A DNA stretch of 64,000 nucleotides from Deinococcus aquatilis DSM 23025 (GTDB lineage Bacteria > Deinococcota > Deinococci > Deinococcales > Deinococcaceae), in the NCBI RefSeq assembly GCF_000378445.1, contig NZ_KB899698.1:62001-126000 (forward strand), given 5' to 3'. Below are positions 63,601 through 64,000 of the stretch, piece by piece (within the stretch, counting starts at the first letter, position 1; each line of letters starts with the position of its first letter). The position numbers and the translations under genes are program-made. The notes beneath the pieces were generated by a model. It had not been told where the DNA came from. It made no database searches and worked only from the letters and a program-made list of their open reading frames with translations.

Positions 63601-64000
63601 CAGTCTGAATTCGGCCAGCGTCCCGCTGCTCGGTCATCTTGGTCGCGTCCAGCGTGAAGGTTAGGTTCTCGAGCTGCACCGCGTTGCGCCGCAGAGCGTA
63701 TGCCAGGGTCATCGCCGTATCCGACTGCTTGCCGCGCTTCCCTTTCGGCACTGGAGTAGGGGGCGTTGGGGCCTTGGGGGCGGTGCCCGGCCGGTAGGTG
63801 CCGCCGAGAGACTCGAGCTGCTGGCGGTAGGTTGGCAGGTGCGTGGTGTAAAAGGCGAAGGACAGGTTCACGGTGACGCTGACCTTCCCGTCCACAGGGG
63901 TGAGCATCAGCTCGCACCCCAGAGCCGAGGGGGGGCGGCGCGGCACATCTTGGTCGTCCACCCGCTCTACTGGAGCTCGGCGCACCTCCGGCTCCTCGTC
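60644..64000 (-). CDS. drmA: DISARM helicase DrmA (5' end beyond window)
   Basis: At least 1118 residues; the frame is open to base 64000 and the first in-window start codon (GTG 63985) is probably internal. Walker A DVLWFPTGGGKTESYLGLI near residue 450, a zinc-like CPKCGGKG, DELH box LQDELHLLQEELG near 675, and motif VI YIQASSRSGRKKVGLVVVVL near 925 define the SF2 DISARM helicase. Gene order drmA-drmB-drmC; methylase and other subunits, if present, would lie to the right. Confidence 0.93.
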   Translation of the reverse strand, partial: DEEPEVRRAPVERVDDQDVPRRPPSALGCELMLTPVDGKVSVTVNLSFAFYTTHLPTYRQQLESLGGTYRPGTAPKAPTPPTPVPKGKRGKQSDTAMTLAYALRRNAVQLENLTFTLDATKMTEQRDAGRIQTALDDAITRALVDRPAPENTMATRAGAQLTEADLKDEPAFEKFIAAHMRDKKPGRPDPALQASLMIRTEPQANGNVRVSLYLSNDTLRNDVRTQDNVNILADARLWGDVTQGMVAPIEILPIPRDYQYDRRVWGVGHNTSVTIDQHTGHFETHALARFDQPRLTTKDHLPTEFGRFAENTFDVLAEIYAAMEAEVTHWQDKVLGANSEGLTPEELIECQTDFERFQGEVHRFAAGIAALRAQPELLRAFQAMNRVMGRIAAKKGFDRWRLFQIAFIVTQLPALALRENVSEGEDHLGHHHDWTGDLDIADVLWFPTGGGKTESYLGLICCAILYDRLRGKTMGVTAWLRFPLRMLSVQQLQRAVTMIHEAQIELDGLGIQGEHDKLLLGYFVGSSTTPNTLDDKFFKDHATPESCEKFKMIADCPKCGGKGTVKMEPRPKQSRLYHRCQDPKCMYYLPVVITDAEIYRTLPALIVGTVDKAATLGMQERFGILWAGPRWKCPTHGYGNIDFCIYGCDLKMQDIAKLPLIQPKDPSPTLHLQDELHLLQEELGAFAGHYETLIRYCEEQAGGKKSKVIAATATIEGFEHQTRHLYGVRDARRFPSRGYKRHENFYAKIEETAPGVAKTARVFVAFRPSGLSTEAAARCARILNSTVTKLFEEEAATLAALKETTTPGELAALRHYYSMSLTYVASLTGGTRVKDFLNDASKEILNGARDLGVRYLSGRSSTGEIAGVIEEIESPEDWKSALHVDALVATNVISHGVDLERCNLMVMEKYPAETAEYIQASSRSGRKKVGLVVVVLPVRNLRASSIYSRFQEYHQHLDRMVTPVPVNRFAKQALRRTLSGTVAGLIYGLAMPTEKDKPQKTRMTQLKNVTQALKWLDRPLTPGGAHLWITDHLRGAQALGDSNYDAELESGQVALIDEAYGLLHARLVQHTKTAARQNLGDALNPKPMTSLRDVERSIPFRPDSVPYDTLDWFEHSGK

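Noticed and set aside
1..64000. tRNA and rRNA genes
   Set aside because: No cloverleaf or rRNA signature noticed by eye on either strand; a covariance search was not possible.

Overview
The window looks like a Deinococcus plasmid or megaplasmid segment. The evidence is a double-OB-fold single-stranded DNA-binding protein ending in DLPF, high G+C with strong third-position bias, many start codons exactly 7 bases after a -10-like box (leaderless transcripts, common in Deinococcus), and a RepA-type initiator beside a ten-copy iteron array. Almost all identifications are by reading motifs; no searches were run.

Layout. 1-825: 3' end of a BTAD/SARP-like regulator. 836-7942: a minus-strand module of small genes (ParB-like, NADAR, zinc ribbon, many unknowns); nearly every gene that does not overlap its upstream neighbour is preceded by a GGCC...GGCC hairpin ending exactly 10 bases before its ATG. 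8281-8364: four tandem 21-bp repeats. 8451-26734: a type IV secretion locus with a lytic transglycosylase (VirB1-like), VirD4, VirB6, VirB5, VirB4, VirB3-like, VirB2-like, VirB10, VirB9 and a VirB7-position lipoprotein. In place of VirB11 it has a SpoIIIAA/Ycf45-type ATPase, and I recognise no relaxase. 26963-37747: two large unknown proteins, SSB, a PrimPol-type primase, and an overlapping operon that includes an MshEN-like protein. 38133-43238: a STAND/winged-helix regulator, a secreted C39-like peptidase and a PilX-like protein. 43751-47343: an iteron-like triplet, a small membrane peptide, a MazEF-type toxin-antitoxin pair, RepA and the iteron origin. 47589-53925: a lipoprotein, a complete IS4-like element with a 10-bp target duplication, four prepilin-like genes and a zinc-ribbon protein. 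54053-64000: a different module with neither shared motif, holding a lipoprotein, an unknown gene, an AAA/DUF234 ATPase and DISARM core genes drmC, drmB and drmA; drmA runs off the right edge.

Two shared control signatures divide the plasmid. Signature A (0.8-8 kb) is the hairpin-N10-ATG leader at 13 sites. Signature B (8.4-54 kb) is a promoter-like motif at eleven sites: GTCACC at -29 to -24, TCAC at -13 to -10 and T at -7. At eight of them the ATG begins exactly at +1, as expected for leaderless transcription. B precedes secretion, pilin, zinc-ribbon and rep genes, so these may form one regulon. The DISARM end lacks both and looks separately acquired.
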